Assembly (NCBI RefSeq): GCF_018138715.1
Contig: NZ_JAGSHX010000006.1
Coordinates: forward strand, 9,734,001 to 9,798,000
From: Streptomyces asiaticus
GTDB lineage: Bacteria > Actinomycetota > Actinomycetes > Streptomycetales > Streptomycetaceae
Reading direction: 5' to 3'
DNA length: 64,000 nucleotides
The position numbers and the translations under genes were made by a program. The notes under the pieces were generated by a model. That model was not told the origin of the DNA and did no database searches. It saw nothing but the letters and a program-made list of their open reading frames with translations. The stretch's first letter is position 1; each line of letters opens with the position of its first letter. Positions 50,302-60,551 of the stretch are shown here, one piece after another.

Positions 50302-51666
50302 TCACCCGGAGGGCCGCTGCCCGGACGTTGCGGCGGTGTCGGTGTCGAGCAGTGACTCCGTGCTGGTCTCCGGTGCCCACACCCAGCAGACCAGTCCGCC
50401 GACGAGGAGGATCACCACGCATCCGACGAGGGCGGTGTTGATGCCGTGGCCCGCCTCGACGACGGGGAGCAGGAAGGTGCTGGCGGCCGATCCGAGCCGG
50501 CTGGCGGCCGTCGCGATGCCCACGCCCGAGGCTCGCAGATCGGTGGGGAACAACTCCGGTGGATAGACGAACTCCAGGTTCACCGCGGCGGACATGAGGA
50601 AGGCGAAGGCGGCGAACACTCCGATGACGACGATGGCGGACGCGCCCGCCTCGGCGGACAGGATGAGCGCGGTGAGCAGTACCGCGCCGATGAAGAAGGT
50701 TCCCACCAGGAACCGGCGGCGGCTGATGTGGTCGATCAGCACCAGGCCGACGACGGCCCCGATGAGCAGGAACACGTTGTAGAGAGCACCGGCGCCCATC
50801 TTGCCGGTGACGCCGAGGGACTCCATCACCTGGGAGGAGAAGGTGCCGAGCGCGAAGAAGGGGATGACCTGACAGACGTAGAAGAGCGCGCCCACCGCGG
50901 TCCGCCTGCGGTAGACGGGGCCGAAGAGGGCTGTGAAGCCGCGGTCCCGGCTCAGCGGGGGAGCGGTGGGCGGAAGGACACCCGGGCCGAGGTGGCGGCG
51001 GACGACATCGGCGGCTTCGGCGTTCCGCTGGTGCCTGGCGAGCCAGAGCGGGGATTCGGGCACTCCCAGGCGGAAGCCGAAGACGAGCAGGGCCGGGAGC
51101 GCGCTGATGGCGAGCATGTACCGCCAGGCGTTCTCTCCGTGTCCGGTCAGGAGGAAACCGATGAGATACGCGAAGACGTAACCGGCGGCCCAGGCGACGG
51201 CCAGCAGGCTCATGAGGCGGCCGCGGAACTTGCGCGGTGAGTGCTCGGTGACGAGGGACTTGCTCACGACGTAGTCGGCGCCGAGCACCAGTCCGAGGAG
51301 CAGCCGCAGGATCAGGAGCTGTCCGGGTGTCTGCACGAAGAACTGAAGGAGCGACAGGACGGCGAAGAAGAGCATGTCCCAGCCGAAGATCGATCTGCGG
51401 CCGATCCGGTCCGCGACCGGGCCCACGGCGATGGCACCGACGAACAGGCCGGTCAGGGTCGCCGCGCCCAGCGCGCCGGTCCACAGCGGAGTGAGACCGA
51501 GGGTGTCGCCCGCCGAGGCGATGACGATGCCGATGATGCCGAGGATGAACCCGTCGCTGAACTGTCCGCCGGTGCCGGCGACGGCGATCCTGATGTGGAA
51601 ACGCGTGAGCGGGGCGTCGTCGTAGGCGATGGGCGCGGGCTGGGTGGGGGAGACGGGGGTGGTCAT
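50302..51666 (-). CDS. MFS transporter (sugar/acid symporter family)
   Basis: A 454-residue, 12-segment MFS protein. Motif A-like sequences are VADRIGRRSIFG after helix 2 and DHISRRRFLVG in the second half; RLLLGLVLGADYVVSKSLVTEHSPRKFRGRLMSL and FRLGVPESPLWLARHQRNAEAADVVRRHLG are typical of the sugar/metabolite:H+ symporters. The ATG overlaps the lyase stop (ATGA). It probably imports the substrate or exports the product of that lyase. Confidence 0.9.
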   Translation of the reverse strand: MTTPVSPTQPAPIAYDDAPLTRFHIRIAVAGTGGQFSDGFILGIIGIVIASAGDTLGLTPLWTGALGAATLTGLFVGAIAVGPVADRIGRRSIFGWDMLFFAVLSLLQFFVQTPGQLLILRLLLGLVLGADYVVSKSLVTEHSPRKFRGRLMSLLAVAWAAGYVFAYLIGFLLTGHGENAWRYMLAISALPALLVFGFRLGVPESPLWLARHQRNAEAADVVRRHLGPGVLPPTAPPLSRDRGFTALFGPVYRRRTAVGALFYVCQVIPFFALGTFSSQVMESLGVTGKMGAGALYNVFLLIGAVVGLVLIDHISRRRFLVGTFFIGAVLLTALILSAEAGASAIVVIGVFAAFAFLMSAAVNLEFVYPPELFPTDLRASGVGIATAASRLGSAASTFLLPVVEAGHGINTALVGCVVILLVGGLVCWVWAPETSTESLLDTDTAATSGQRPSG

Positions 51667-52937
51667 CGTGCCGCTCCTCCGTCGCTTCCGCCCGCTCGCA
51701 GTTCAGCGGTGGCCGACTCATAGCCGCGGGTTGCCGCCATCTCGACCCACCGGTCGAGCGCCCCGGCGAGGTTGCGCTCGCGGTGGGGGCCGTTCCAGTT
51801 CAGGCCGAGGACGCAGCGCTCGGTGAAGGTCGTGGCGGCCGCGGCCAGGTCGTCGAAGATGTTGCTCAGGGCGTCGAGGATCACCGGTTCCATGACGTTG
51901 AGTTCGAGTTCGCCGGCGGCGACGGCGCATTCAACGGTGTGGGCGCTTCCCCTGACGCGATAGCTGAGCTGCATCACATACTCCGGTATCACCGGATTGA
52001 CCTTGGCCGGCATGATCGAGGATCCGGCCTGGACCGCCGGAATCGTCAGCTCGCCGAACCCGCCCCGCGGCCCGGAGGACAGCAGCCGGACATCTGCGGC
52101 GATCTTCGCCATGGTGATCGCCACCCGCGCGCCCGCCGACGCGATCCGGGCGTAGGGGTCGAAATGCGCGAGGCTGTCGTAGGGGTTCTCGGACGCGCTG
52201 ATGGGAAGCCCCGTGAGCCGTGCCAGTTCCTCGGCGCAGCGTTCCGCGAAGTGGGCGGGCGCGCCGATCCCGGTACCCACCGCGGTCGCTCCGACCGGGA
52301 CGGTGGTCAGGGCATGGGTGGCCGTCTTGAGAACGCCGGTGGTGCGGCGGACGGCCGCCGCCTGTGCCCGGTGGGTGTCACCGGCGGTCAGCGTGACCGC
52401 GTCCTGGAGACACGTACGGCCCAGGCGGCGGGTCGTGTCGAACTCGGCCGCCTTCGACTCCAAGGCGTCCGCGAGCCGGTTCAGCGCGGCCACGGGCGCG
52501 TCGACCTGGCTCAGCAGCGCGAGCGCCATGGCGGTCGGATAGGTGTCGTTGGTGGACTGGGACGCGTTCACATGGTCATTGGGGTGGACCGTGGCTCCGG
52601 CCAGCTCACCGGCGCGCGCCGCGATCACCTCATTGACGTTCATGTTGGCGGTGGTGCCGCCGCCGCCGTGCACCAGCGCGGTGGGGAAGTGGTCGGCGTG
52701 CTCACCGTCGAGGATCTCCTGGCACGCCTTGGTGATGGCGTCGCAGCGCTGTTCGTCGAGCACACCAAGGGCCTGGTTGGCCCGTGCCGCGGCCAGCTTC
52801 ACCTGGGCGTACCCGCGCACCAGGGGCGGGAAGTCACCGAAGGTGCGGCCACGAGGCGGGAAGTTGTCCATGGCCAGTTCGGTCTGCGCTCCGTACAGGG
52901 GCGCCCACGTCGAATCCGGATGGATACCGGTGCTCAC
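51663..52937 (-). CDS. Fumarase/aspartase-superfamily lyase
   Basis: A 424-residue member of the fumarase C/aspartate ammonia-lyase superfamily. The three signature regions are present: HPNDHVNASQSTNDTYPTA, GRTCLQDAVTLTAGD, and the mobile loop GSSIMPAKVNP with the catalytic Ser. Aspartase is the closest functional guess (TNDxxPTA and GSSxMPxKxNP are shared by several). GTG 52937 is chosen because GGAG lies 6 bases ahead. It forms an operon with the MFS transporter, and an IclR gene is divergent. Confidence 0.88.
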   Translation of the reverse strand: MSTGIHPDSTWAPLYGAQTELAMDNFPPRGRTFGDFPPLVRGYAQVKLAAARANQALGVLDEQRCDAITKACQEILDGEHADHFPTALVHGGGGTTANMNVNEVIAARAGELAGATVHPNDHVNASQSTNDTYPTAMALALLSQVDAPVAALNRLADALESKAAEFDTTRRLGRTCLQDAVTLTAGDTHRAQAAAVRRTTGVLKTATHALTTVPVGATAVGTGIGAPAHFAERCAEELARLTGLPISASENPYDSLAHFDPYARIASAGARVAITMAKIAADVRLLSSGPRGGFGELTIPAVQAGSSIMPAKVNPVIPEYVMQLSYRVRGSAHTVECAVAAGELELNVMEPVILDALSNIFDDLAAAATTFTERCVLGLNWNGPHRERNLAGALDRWVEMAATRGYESATAELRAGGSDGGAAR

Positions 52938-53092
52938 AAGCTGCTCCGTTCTTCGGGGAGAGGGGTCGGCCACCACCGCGTCTGCGGTGCGCGTCACCCT
53001 AGGCACCGATATACCGCCTGAACAGGGATGATGCTCTCCCAGCAACAACCTTGTGGCATCTTGGCTGGTGGGATGGAAAAGCAGCGACAGTA

Positions 53093-53108
53093 TGTTGCTG
53101 TGACAACA
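53093..53108. promoter_or_regulatory. Predicted IclR operator between lyase and IclR genes
   Basis: TGTTG-CTGTGA-CAACA is an inverted repeat 20 bp upstream of the IclR start. A second copy of the half-site (CAGCAACA, around 53039) matches TGTTGCTG at 53093-53100 in inverted orientation. Both lie in the 191-bp divergent gap. Confidence 0.5.
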
Positions 53109-53128
53109 ACAAGTGGAAGGGGGCGGGC

Positions 53129-53911
53129 ATGGACTCGGCAGCCGAACGCGTAGCCGTACTCCTGCTGGCCTTCGGGCGTCGCGGCACCACCGGGGACCAC
53201 TCCGTCAGCGACCTGGCCAGAGCCGTCGGCCGTGAACGCAGCCAGGTCTCCCGCATGCTCCAGGCCCTCAGCCGCGGCGGTCTCGTCGAGCAGGACAGCC
53301 AGACCAAGCGCTACCGACTGAGCTGGAACATGCTGGTCCTGGCCGCCGGTGCCGGGGACAGCTCGCTCCTGCGGGCGGCCAGACCCGTGCTGCGCGCGCT
53401 CGTCGCACGCACCGGCGAAGTGGCGCTGCTGTCCGTGCAACGCGGCAACCGGTCGCTGACCGTACTGCGCGAAGAGTCGAACCAGTCCCTCCGGGCCGGT
53501 GGCTGGGTGGGCCGCAGCTCACCTCTGCACTGCACGGCCTCCGGCCGGGCCCTGCTCTTCGACACCGACGACGATCTCGTGGCGGAGCTCGTCGCGGAGG
53601 ACCTGACGACGCCCATATCGGGACTGTCCGCTCCCCGGACCCTGGAGGAGGTTCTCGAACGCCTGCGGAGCGAACGTGACCGTGGGTACAGCATGGCGAG
53701 CGAAGAGGTCGAGATCGGTCTGACCTCGGTCGGAGTTCCGCTGCGGACACCGGCCGGTGGGCTGGTCGGCGTGATCAACGTATCCGGCCCCACATCTCGG
53801 ATGATCAACCGGCTCGATGACGCGGCCCGACGGCTCCGCGCCGCCGCCACCGCCATCGAGAGCACCCTCGGGCGCATGCCGGACGGGAACGGGCCGGGCC
53901 GGTCCTCCTGA
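53129..53911 (+). CDS. IclR-family transcriptional regulator
   Basis: A 260-residue IclR protein: winged helix AAERVAVLLLAFGRRGTTGDHSVSDLARAVGRERSQVSRMLQALSRGGLVEQDSQTKRYRLS and an effector domain with the typical SPLHCTASGRALLFDTDDD and GYSMASEEVEIGLTSVGVPLRTPAGGLVGVINVSGP. It is divergent from the lyase-transporter operon and probably regulates it. ATG 53129 sits just after GGAAGGGGG. Its stop codon lies within a strong hairpin. Confidence 0.92.
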   Translation: MDSAAERVAVLLLAFGRRGTTGDHSVSDLARAVGRERSQVSRMLQALSRGGLVEQDSQTKRYRLSWNMLVLAAGAGDSSLLRAARPVLRALVARTGEVALLSVQRGNRSLTVLREESNQSLRAGGWVGRSSPLHCTASGRALLFDTDDDLVAELVAEDLTTPISGLSAPRTLEEVLERLRSERDRGYSMASEEVEIGLTSVGVPLRTPAGGLVGVINVSGPTSRMINRLDDAARRLRAAATAIESTLGRMPDGNGPGRSS

Positions 53912-53929
53912 CCGGCCCGGCCCGTTCCC
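53885..53929 (+). terminator. Strong hairpin spanning the IclR stop codon
   Basis: Perfect 20-bp arms (53885-53904 and 53910-53929) with a 5-base loop. The stop codon TGA (53909-53911) is at the loop edge, so the stem is partly coding. No T-run follows; many actinomycete terminators lack one. Confidence 0.8.
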
Positions 53930-53944
53930 CTCGGCGTGGCCTGT

Positions 53945-53982
53945 GCCGAGGTTTTCATGAGGCGCCGAGGTCTTCATGAAGC
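53945..53982. repeat. Two 19-bp tandem repeats after the IclR gene
   Basis: GCCGAGGTTTTCATGAGGC is followed directly by GCCGAGGTCTTCATGAAGC, two changes in 19 bases. They mark the beginning of a scarred non-coding stretch that runs to the MFS remnant. Confidence 0.85.
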
Positions 53983-54097
53983 GCGGGCGACCGCCGCGTC
54001 GCTGTGGTCTTCTGGGCGCACGCCGCCCTGACGCTCGCCGGTATCGTCACCCTGCTCGAGGGGGGTGCCGCCGGTCTCCTTGCAAGGGCTACCTTGA

Positions 54098-54650
54098 TCA
54101 CTCCGCCCGCGTGGACCGGTCCCCGCGTCGGTGTCCGAGCGCCACCTTCACCGTGCGCCGGACCGGCCGGCGCAGCCGCCCCATCGCGGCGCCGGCCATG
54201 CGCGTCTTCTTTTCGGGGGAAGCGGGCCCCGCACGCTCTGCGGGTGCGTTTCGACCGGCCGCGAGGCGGCCTGCGCCACGACGGCGCTCTTCGGACCCGG
54301 TCTCGTGGTCCTCGAGACACACGTCCTGCCGCTGCCGCTCATGGGCCCCGAGCCACACGGCGAGGATCACACAGGTGGCCATGCACCCCAGGGCGGTGAT
54401 CTGCAATGCGGTGTCGGAGGCCGCTTCGGAACCCACGTCGCGTTTCCGGTCGGCGACAGCCCCGGCCAGGGCAATGCCGAGTCCGGCCGCCACCGTGATG
54501 ACCGTCTTGGTGACTCCGGACGCCTCCCCGGCGCGCTCCGGTCTGATCACCCCCTGAGTGGCGACGAGGGTCAGTGAGTTGGCCGTTCCGAGAACCGCAC
54601 CGCCCGCGGCGGCCGCGATCAGATACACATCGAGCGATGAGGCTGCGCAG
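54098..54650 (-). pseudogene. C-terminal remnant of an MFS transporter
   Basis: The minus strand reads MYLIAAAAGGAVLGTANSLTLVATQGVIRPERAGEASGVTKTVITVAAGLGIALAGAVADR, the last three helices of an MFS exporter, followed by a polar tail. No N-terminal portion exists upstream; at about 54640 the sequence changes abruptly into an integrase-like fragment. It is best read as a transporter gene cut by the neighbouring insertion. Confidence 0.65.
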
Positions 54651-54998
54651 GCGGCAGGCTGCCCGCTTGGGGTCCAGGACGCAGGTCATGCCCTTGCCGG
54701 GGAAGATCTGCAGGTCGGGGTTGGCGAGCATGGTGCTGGCGTGCCGCTTGGTGCGCAGGACTCGACCGGCGAAGCGAGTGGCGGCCTGGACGCGGTGCCG
54801 GTAGGTCTCGGCTGCTGGGCCGCTGACCTGCTCGCCTTCACGTAGGCGCTGGTGTGCGTCGGCGAGGGTGTCCAGCCGGGCCGGCCAGTCCTCGAAAGCG
54901 AGTTCGTCGGGGAAGCCCGAGGCGTGGTTTCTGTCGGTAATCCCCGTTATCGGAACATGGCGCGTTCGGCCGGTCGACGACCTTGCAGGGCGCGCGGC
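54640..54998 (-). pseudogene. Fragment resembling the C-terminus of a transposon-type integrase or its accessory protein
   Basis: The minus strand reads FPDELAFEDWPARLDTLADAHQRLREGEQVSGPAAETYRHRVQAATRFAGRVLRTKRHASTMLANPDLQIFPGKGMTCVLDPKRAACRL. From memory this pattern occurs in integrase-family proteins of actinomycete transposon-like elements encoded in tandem with other integrases. It has no start of its own and is cut at the MFS remnant, so it is a fragment. The naming is tentative. Confidence 0.4.
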
Positions 54999-55008
54999 CC
55001 TGATGTAG

Positions 55009-55028
55009 TTTACGTGCCGTAACGTAAA
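55009..55028. promoter_or_regulatory. Predicted TetR operator upstream of the aldo/keto reductase
   Basis: TTTACG and CGTAAA (8 bases apart) form an inverted repeat ending 10 bp before the GTG start and overlapping the space just before the ribosome site. The TetR gene of the same operon is the likely binder. Confidence 0.6.
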
Positions 55029-55038
55029 GGAGGTAGCG

Positions 55039-56024
<986 letters not shown>

Positions 56025-56028
<4 letters not shown>

Positions 56029-56615
56029 CCCGCTCGCCGGGCCGCCCCCGCGAAAGCACGCACGAGGTCCGCGCGCTCGAGAGCGCCAACGAGCTTCTGT
56101 TGGAAGGCGGTGTGGCCGCCTGCACCGTCGAGGCCGTCAGTCGGCGCAGTGGCGTCAGCAAGCCCACGCTCTACCGGCGGTGGCCACACCGCACCGCACT
56201 GGCGATCGATGCGTTCGCCGCCCGCATCGGCCAGCAGGTACCGCTGGCCGAGACCGGAGACGCCGCGGAAGATCTCGTCCAGGCCGTGGCTCGCCTGGCC
56301 GAGCAATACCAGGGTCGCGACGGAGTTGTCTTCGCCCAACTCATCGCCGCCGCCGTGCTGGAACCCGGCACCGCCGAACTGCTCAACGACCGCTTCTTCG
56401 CCCCCCGACGCGCCGCGTTGCGCGCGCTGTGGGCCGACGGCGTCAGTCGCGGCCAACTCGACCCGCACGCCGACGCCGACGACGTGATCGACCTGCTGTT
56501 CGGACCGACGACATTTCGCCTGCTCCTGGGACACGGACCGACCGACGCACGCTCAGCTGTTCAGCTCGCCCGTGCGGCGCTGCGCGGATTCACCGTCACT
56601 CAACCGCACCGCTGA
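56025..56615 (+). CDS. TetR-family transcriptional regulator
   Basis: A 196-residue TetR protein with the helix-turn-helix [50 protein letters not shown] near the N-terminus and a TetR_C_11/AcrR-like ligand domain after it. The ATG overlaps the aldo/keto reductase stop (ATGA), so it is translated with the genes it probably controls. The operator candidate is TTTACG/CGTAAA at 55009-55028. Confidence 0.93.
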
Positions 56616-56634
56616 CATTCGGAGGATCCACCCC

Positions 56635-57411
56635 ATGCTGCCCATCACCGACACTCCGCAGCGGGAGAACGCGGCACATCCCGGTCGCACCCTCGTGACC
56701 TCGCACTCGTTCAGCTTCGCCCGCCGCGAGTGGATCGAGGCCAGCGCACTACTGTCGGAACAGTTCCGGGTCGTGGCCGTGGACGCCCCCGGTCACGGTG
56801 AGGCGCATGACATCCCCGGCTACACTATGGCCGAGATGGCGGCCCAGTTCGCCGCCACGATCAGCGAGCTCGGCCTGACCGACTACGTGCTCGTCGGTCA
56901 CTCGATGACCGGCAAGATCATGCAGATCCTCGCCAGCCGTGCGGGCGCCGAGCTGGGACTGGCGCACCCGCCCGCGAAGCTGGTGCTGGTGACCCCCACG
57001 CCGCTCGGCCGCGAAGTCGGCGGCCGGGAGCTGCGGGAGTCGCTGTTGGCCAGCCGCCGAGACCGCGCGGACGCCGAGAAGTTCGTCCGCGACCGCACCG
57101 CAGTGACCCTGCCGCAGGAGGTGTTCGACCGCTCCTGCGAGGACTACTCGCGGATGAACCGCAAGGCCTGGGACGCGTGGCTGAATGAAGGCATCTACGA
57201 GGACTGGACCGAGCGGGCCGCACCGATCGACGTCGAGACCCTGCTGATCGTGGCCGACCACGACCCCGTCTGGGGCCTGGACATGCAACGCGAACTGACG
57301 ATGCCCAGCTTGACCCGGGTGACGATCGCGACGGTCGACTGCGGGCACCAGGTGCCGATGGAAGCCCCGCAGGCCCTCGCCGAGCTCATCACCGCGTTCG
57401 CCGCGTCGTGA
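56635..57411 (+). CDS. Alpha/beta hydrolase
   Basis: A 258-residue hydrolase of the chloroperoxidase/esterase kind. Nucleophile elbow is VLVGHSMTGK (canonical GxSxG has Gly where Thr stands here), acid in LLIVADHDPVWGL, and final His in CGHQVPMEAP. GGAGG lies 9 bases before ATG 56635. It follows TetR in the cassette and overlaps the CMD-like gene at GTGA. The substrate is unknown. Confidence 0.87.
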   Translation: MLPITDTPQRENAAHPGRTLVTSHSFSFARREWIEASALLSEQFRVVAVDAPGHGEAHDIPGYTMAEMAAQFAATISELGLTDYVLVGHSMTGKIMQILASRAGAELGLAHPPAKLVLVTPTPLGREVGGRELRESLLASRRDRADAEKFVRDRTAVTLPQEVFDRSCEDYSRMNRKAWDAWLNEGIYEDWTERAAPIDVETLLIVADHDPVWGLDMQRELTMPSLTRVTIATVDCGHQVPMEAPQALAELITAFAAS

Positions 57412-57911
57412 CCGCCGTCGCGGGGCCGTCTTCCGGGGACGAGAACTGGGGTGGACGCCTCCCTCTCGTCCGCTCGGGCCGGTTGGACGAGGACCAACTC
57501 GCACTGGACGACGAGGTACGCACGGAGGTCGTGCCGTGGGCTCGGCGATCGGGATTCCACGCAGCCACGGCGGAGGGTGACCTCATCGGGCCGTTCAACG
57601 CGTTCGTACACCGCCCCGACCCGGGCAGGTTGTTCGTGGACTGGGTTCGTGCCGACCAGGCCGATTCGACGTTGGCCGCGCCGCTTCGTGAGATCATCAT
57701 CCTCACGATCGGCGTGGCCTGGAACTCCGACTACGAGATCTACGCCCACACGGCGGTCGCCCGGCAGGCCGGCGTCGCGGAACCGGTGATCGCCGCTCTC
57801 CTCAACGGAGAACCGTCCGAGCAGCTCTCCGCCACCGAAGCCGCCGTGCACCGCTTCACCGTCGAACTGGTGGGCACCCGGTCGGTCTCCGACGACAGCT
57901 CGGCGGCGTAG
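57408..57911 (+). pseudogene. Truncated carboxymuconolactone decarboxylase-like (CMD/AhpD) gene
   Basis: The protein reads like a CMD-family enzyme (GPFNAFVHRPDPGRLF, then LREIIILTIGVAWNSDYEIYAHTAVARQAGVAEPVIAALLNGEPSEQLSATEAAVHRFTVELV). The domain should continue with another helix pair containing the second half of the fold, but after RSVSDD the frame stops at a junction with integrase sequence near 57893. The start is coupled to the hydrolase (GTGA). The motif E...H (YEIYAH) replaces the usual CxxC. Confidence 0.7.
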
Positions 57912-58940
57912 CCGGCGCGGGTGTTGCCCGCGACGTCGTTCCAGGCCGTGGCGGTCCCGGTGTGCAGGTTGAGCAGATCGGACAGCACTGTCGCAGGAAG
58001 TTGGGCGGCCAGGTCGATCAGCGCGGTGTTGCGGCTCAGCCGTGCTTGGATGCCCAGCCGGCTCAACCTGCGCATCAGTTGCCGGGCGCTGATCGGGCGG
58101 CCGGGCGCGCCTCCCGGCAGAAGCCAGGTCAGGTCCATCGTGCGGCCCACGACCGCGCGTCCGTGGCGACGATCGACCAAGTCCAGCAGCAGCGCGCCCA
58201 GCGGCGGGGGCAACCCGAGGGGTTTGCTGCCCAGGCGGACTTGGACACCATGATCCGTGACCCGCTGGGTGAGCTGGTCGAGGGTCAGGGTGGCGATCCG
58301 GGCCAGCGGCTGGGCATAGAGCAGCAGGAGCAAGCCGGCAACTCGGTCGACGGTGTCCAGCGCGTCGTCGTGCAGCAGCCGACGAGCCAGGGTCCAGCGC
58401 TCGTCGGCCTCGACGAACTCCGAACGCAGGTTTTCCTTGACATAGATGGGAATCGTGATGTCGCTCGCGTGTCCACGCCGGACGCACCACAGCACGAAGT
58501 TGCGGGCGCTGTAATGGTAGCTGGTGCCTTCGGCCAGCCACTGGTCGATGTCGCCCTGCCCGCAACCGGCCAGGGACTGGCCGCGAGTGTGAAGCCAGTC
58601 CAGCATGCGCACAGCGACACGCGTTTCGCGTTTGACCACCACGGCTTGTTCGAACGTGCGTCGGGCGGGATGCGGTCGCTGCGGCCGTGCTCGGTGCAGT
58701 AGGCCTCGACCCAGGCCAGGAATTCGGCGATGTCGTGGTTGATTCGGGTCTCCGACCGCGAGCCGCCGACGCGGCTGCGCAGGACGGTCGCGCCGTCGCG
58801 GCCGTCGGTGAATAACGTCGCCGGGAACAGCCAGGTGCTCGTGTGCAGCCGTTCCAGGACGGCGACGGCGGTGGCGACGGCCTCGGTGACGACCCACGGA
58901 TCGGCCCGGATCTCGCCCTCGGGCATCTTGTCGCCGGCAG
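57893..58940 (-). pseudogene. Frameshifted integrase (tyrosine recombinase-like) gene
   Basis: Two frames of the minus strand join into one integrase-like protein: GEIRADPWVVTEAVATAVAVLERLHTSTWLFPATLF and TRINHDIAEFLAWVEAYCTEHGRSDRIPPD in one frame, then, after an indel near 58665, RTFEQAVVVKRETRVAVRMLDWLHTRGQ and LFDTVD-like core up to LHTGTATAWNDVAGNTRAGYAAEL in another. The end is fused to the truncated CMD gene. It is an inactive remnant of a mobile element of the type with tandem integrases. The exact family is a tentative assignment. Confidence 0.6.
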
Positions 58941-58944
58941 CGGA

Positions 58945-59131
58945 TCCCGCCCGCTTCCTCGCCCTCGTCGAGGAGTTCACGCAGGCCACGAGTCCGGCGG
59001 ACGGGAGCCGGGAGCACTGGCGGCTGCTGGTCGAAGGAGAGCCCGGCAGAACGCCGGACGACCCGCACGGGGCGGTGAACCGGGCGCTGGAACGGGAGTT
59101 CAGGGAGGCCAGTGAACGCAGCGCCACATGA
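58945..59131 (+). pseudogene. C-terminal fragment of an unknown gene
   Basis: ADPARFLALVEEFTQATSPADGSREHWRLLVEGEPGRTPDDPHGAVNRALEREFREASERSAT reads as the helical end of a protein on the plus strand, with composition and codon usage like a real gene. Its beginning is cut by the integrase remnant at about 58940. I do not recognise the family. Confidence 0.45.
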
Positions 59132-59150
59132 GGGCGTGAAGGGTTCGAGA

Positions 59151-60545
59151 TCACCTTCCGGCAGTCGGTTCACTACGTCGGCCGCGCGACGGAGTGGAGC
59201 GCCTCCCCAGCAGTACCCCCACCGCGTCGGCGAAGGACAGGACGATCGGTTCCGCCGCCGCCGTCGCGGGGTAGCGGGAGCGCAGGAAGAGGCCCTCATG
59301 GGTGCGGGAGAACCAGAACTGGGCGTCGTCGGCCACCGTCACGCTGCTGATGTGGTGGGCCCGGCGGGCGAGGTGGGTGGCGGAGCCGGAGAAGCGGCGG
59401 TAGTCGATGTACGAGGCCATGAAGACGTCGGTCCGGGTGCGCCGGAAGCTGTCGCCAAGGGCCGGGAGGACCTGCTCGACCGGTAGTTCGGCCAGGGCGC
59501 GAGCCTTGCGGAACGCGGCCCGGGTCCGCGATGACCCTTCGGCGGGGTCGGTCGCGTCGCTGACGTCGAGAGTGAGCGGGGCGACGGTGGTGAACCAGCC
59601 CATCGCGTGCTGCCACCGCTCCTCATGGCGCGTGTGGAGCGGGACGAGCAGCCTGATCACCTTGTCCGCGCCGAGCCGGTGTGCGGCCAGGCCGAGGGCG
59701 GTGAGCAGGCCGGTGAAGACGCTGCCTCCGGCCGCTCGGCAGCGGCGTTCGAACTCGTCGGTGGCGTGGGAGTCCAGGAGCCGGCGGACATCGGTGCCCT
59801 GCGGGGCCCGTTCGCCGGGCGGCATGCCCAGCGGGAGCGGGAACGACGGGGTCGTGCCGTCGCAGTCGGCGAAGAAGGACGACCAGGACTGGACGAGGGG
59901 GTCGGTGAAGTCCGGGGGAGAGCTTGAAGACTGCTCCTGTTCGAGGGCGCAGTAGTCCACGAAGCTGCCTGTGGGCGGAAGAGACGACGCCGGGCGGCCG
60001 GTGTAGAGCTCGTGCAGTTCGTGCACCGCCACCGCCAGCGAGTAACCGTCGGCGTCGCAGTGGTCGAAGCCGCAGACGACGGTGCCGCCGTCGGGGCGCA
60101 GGATCGCCGCGAAGAGGTAGGAGGGCCAGGACGTCGGGCGGCAGTTGGCCGCCAGACGGTTCCTGAGCCATGTACGCAGCTCTTCGGCGGTCGCGTACGT
60201 CTCACCGTCGCGCACCATCACCAACTCAAGCTTCTCGGCGGGCAGTACGAACCGCTCGGGTCCCGCGGACCCGGCCGAACGGAACCCACTGCGCAGCGTC
60301 TCGTGCCGGCCCGCGAAGGTCTCGAAGGCCGTGCGCAGGGCCTCCGTGTCGACTGGCCCCCTGATGTCGAAGGCGCACGCCAGCCAGTGGCCCGGGGCCC
60401 CCGCCAGGTGGAACCGCTGGTTGAAGGACGGCGGTACGGGGGAGGCGGGAGCGCCTTCCGCAACGGCCAGGGTCGCGGCGGACGTCGCGAACTCCACGAC
60501 CCGGCCGGGCGCGGGGACGAAGCGGTCGATCGTGGTCACGTGCAC
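59151..60545 (-). CDS. Stand-alone condensation-domain enzyme (third gene of the triplet)
   Basis: A 464-residue protein with the fold of NRPS condensation domains and related acyltransferases. PPSFNQRFHLAG resembles the C-domain start, and the active-site motif is FDHCDADGYS: DHxxxDG rather than HHxxxDG, so the second (catalytic) His and the structural Asp are kept. GSFVDYCALEQEQ and MGWFTTVAPLTLDVSD are C-domain-like stretches. GTG 60545 follows the second gene by 6 bp. Likely an acyl transfer or amide/ester-forming enzyme; the substrate is unknown. Confidence 0.8.
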   Translation of the reverse strand: MHVTTIDRFVPAPGRVVEFATSAATLAVAEGAPASPVPPSFNQRFHLAGAPGHWLACAFDIRGPVDTEALRTAFETFAGRHETLRSGFRSAGSAGPERFVLPAEKLELVMVRDGETYATAEELRTWLRNRLAANCRPTSWPSYLFAAILRPDGGTVVCGFDHCDADGYSLAVAVHELHELYTGRPASSLPPTGSFVDYCALEQEQSSSSPPDFTDPLVQSWSSFFADCDGTTPSFPLPLGMPPGERAPQGTDVRRLLDSHATDEFERRCRAAGGSVFTGLLTALGLAAHRLGADKVIRLLVPLHTRHEERWQHAMGWFTTVAPLTLDVSDATDPAEGSSRTRAAFRKARALAELPVEQVLPALGDSFRRTRTDVFMASYIDYRRFSGSATHLARRAHHISSVTVADDAQFWFSRTHEGLFLRSRYPATAAAEPIVLSFADAVGVLLGRRSTPSRGRRSEPTAGR

Positions 60546-60551
60546 GGTGAA

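Noticed and set aside
49745..51721. A 658-codon minus-strand frame over the MFS transporter
   Set aside because: The MFS protein in the other frame has clear membrane segments and motifs; this frame does not.
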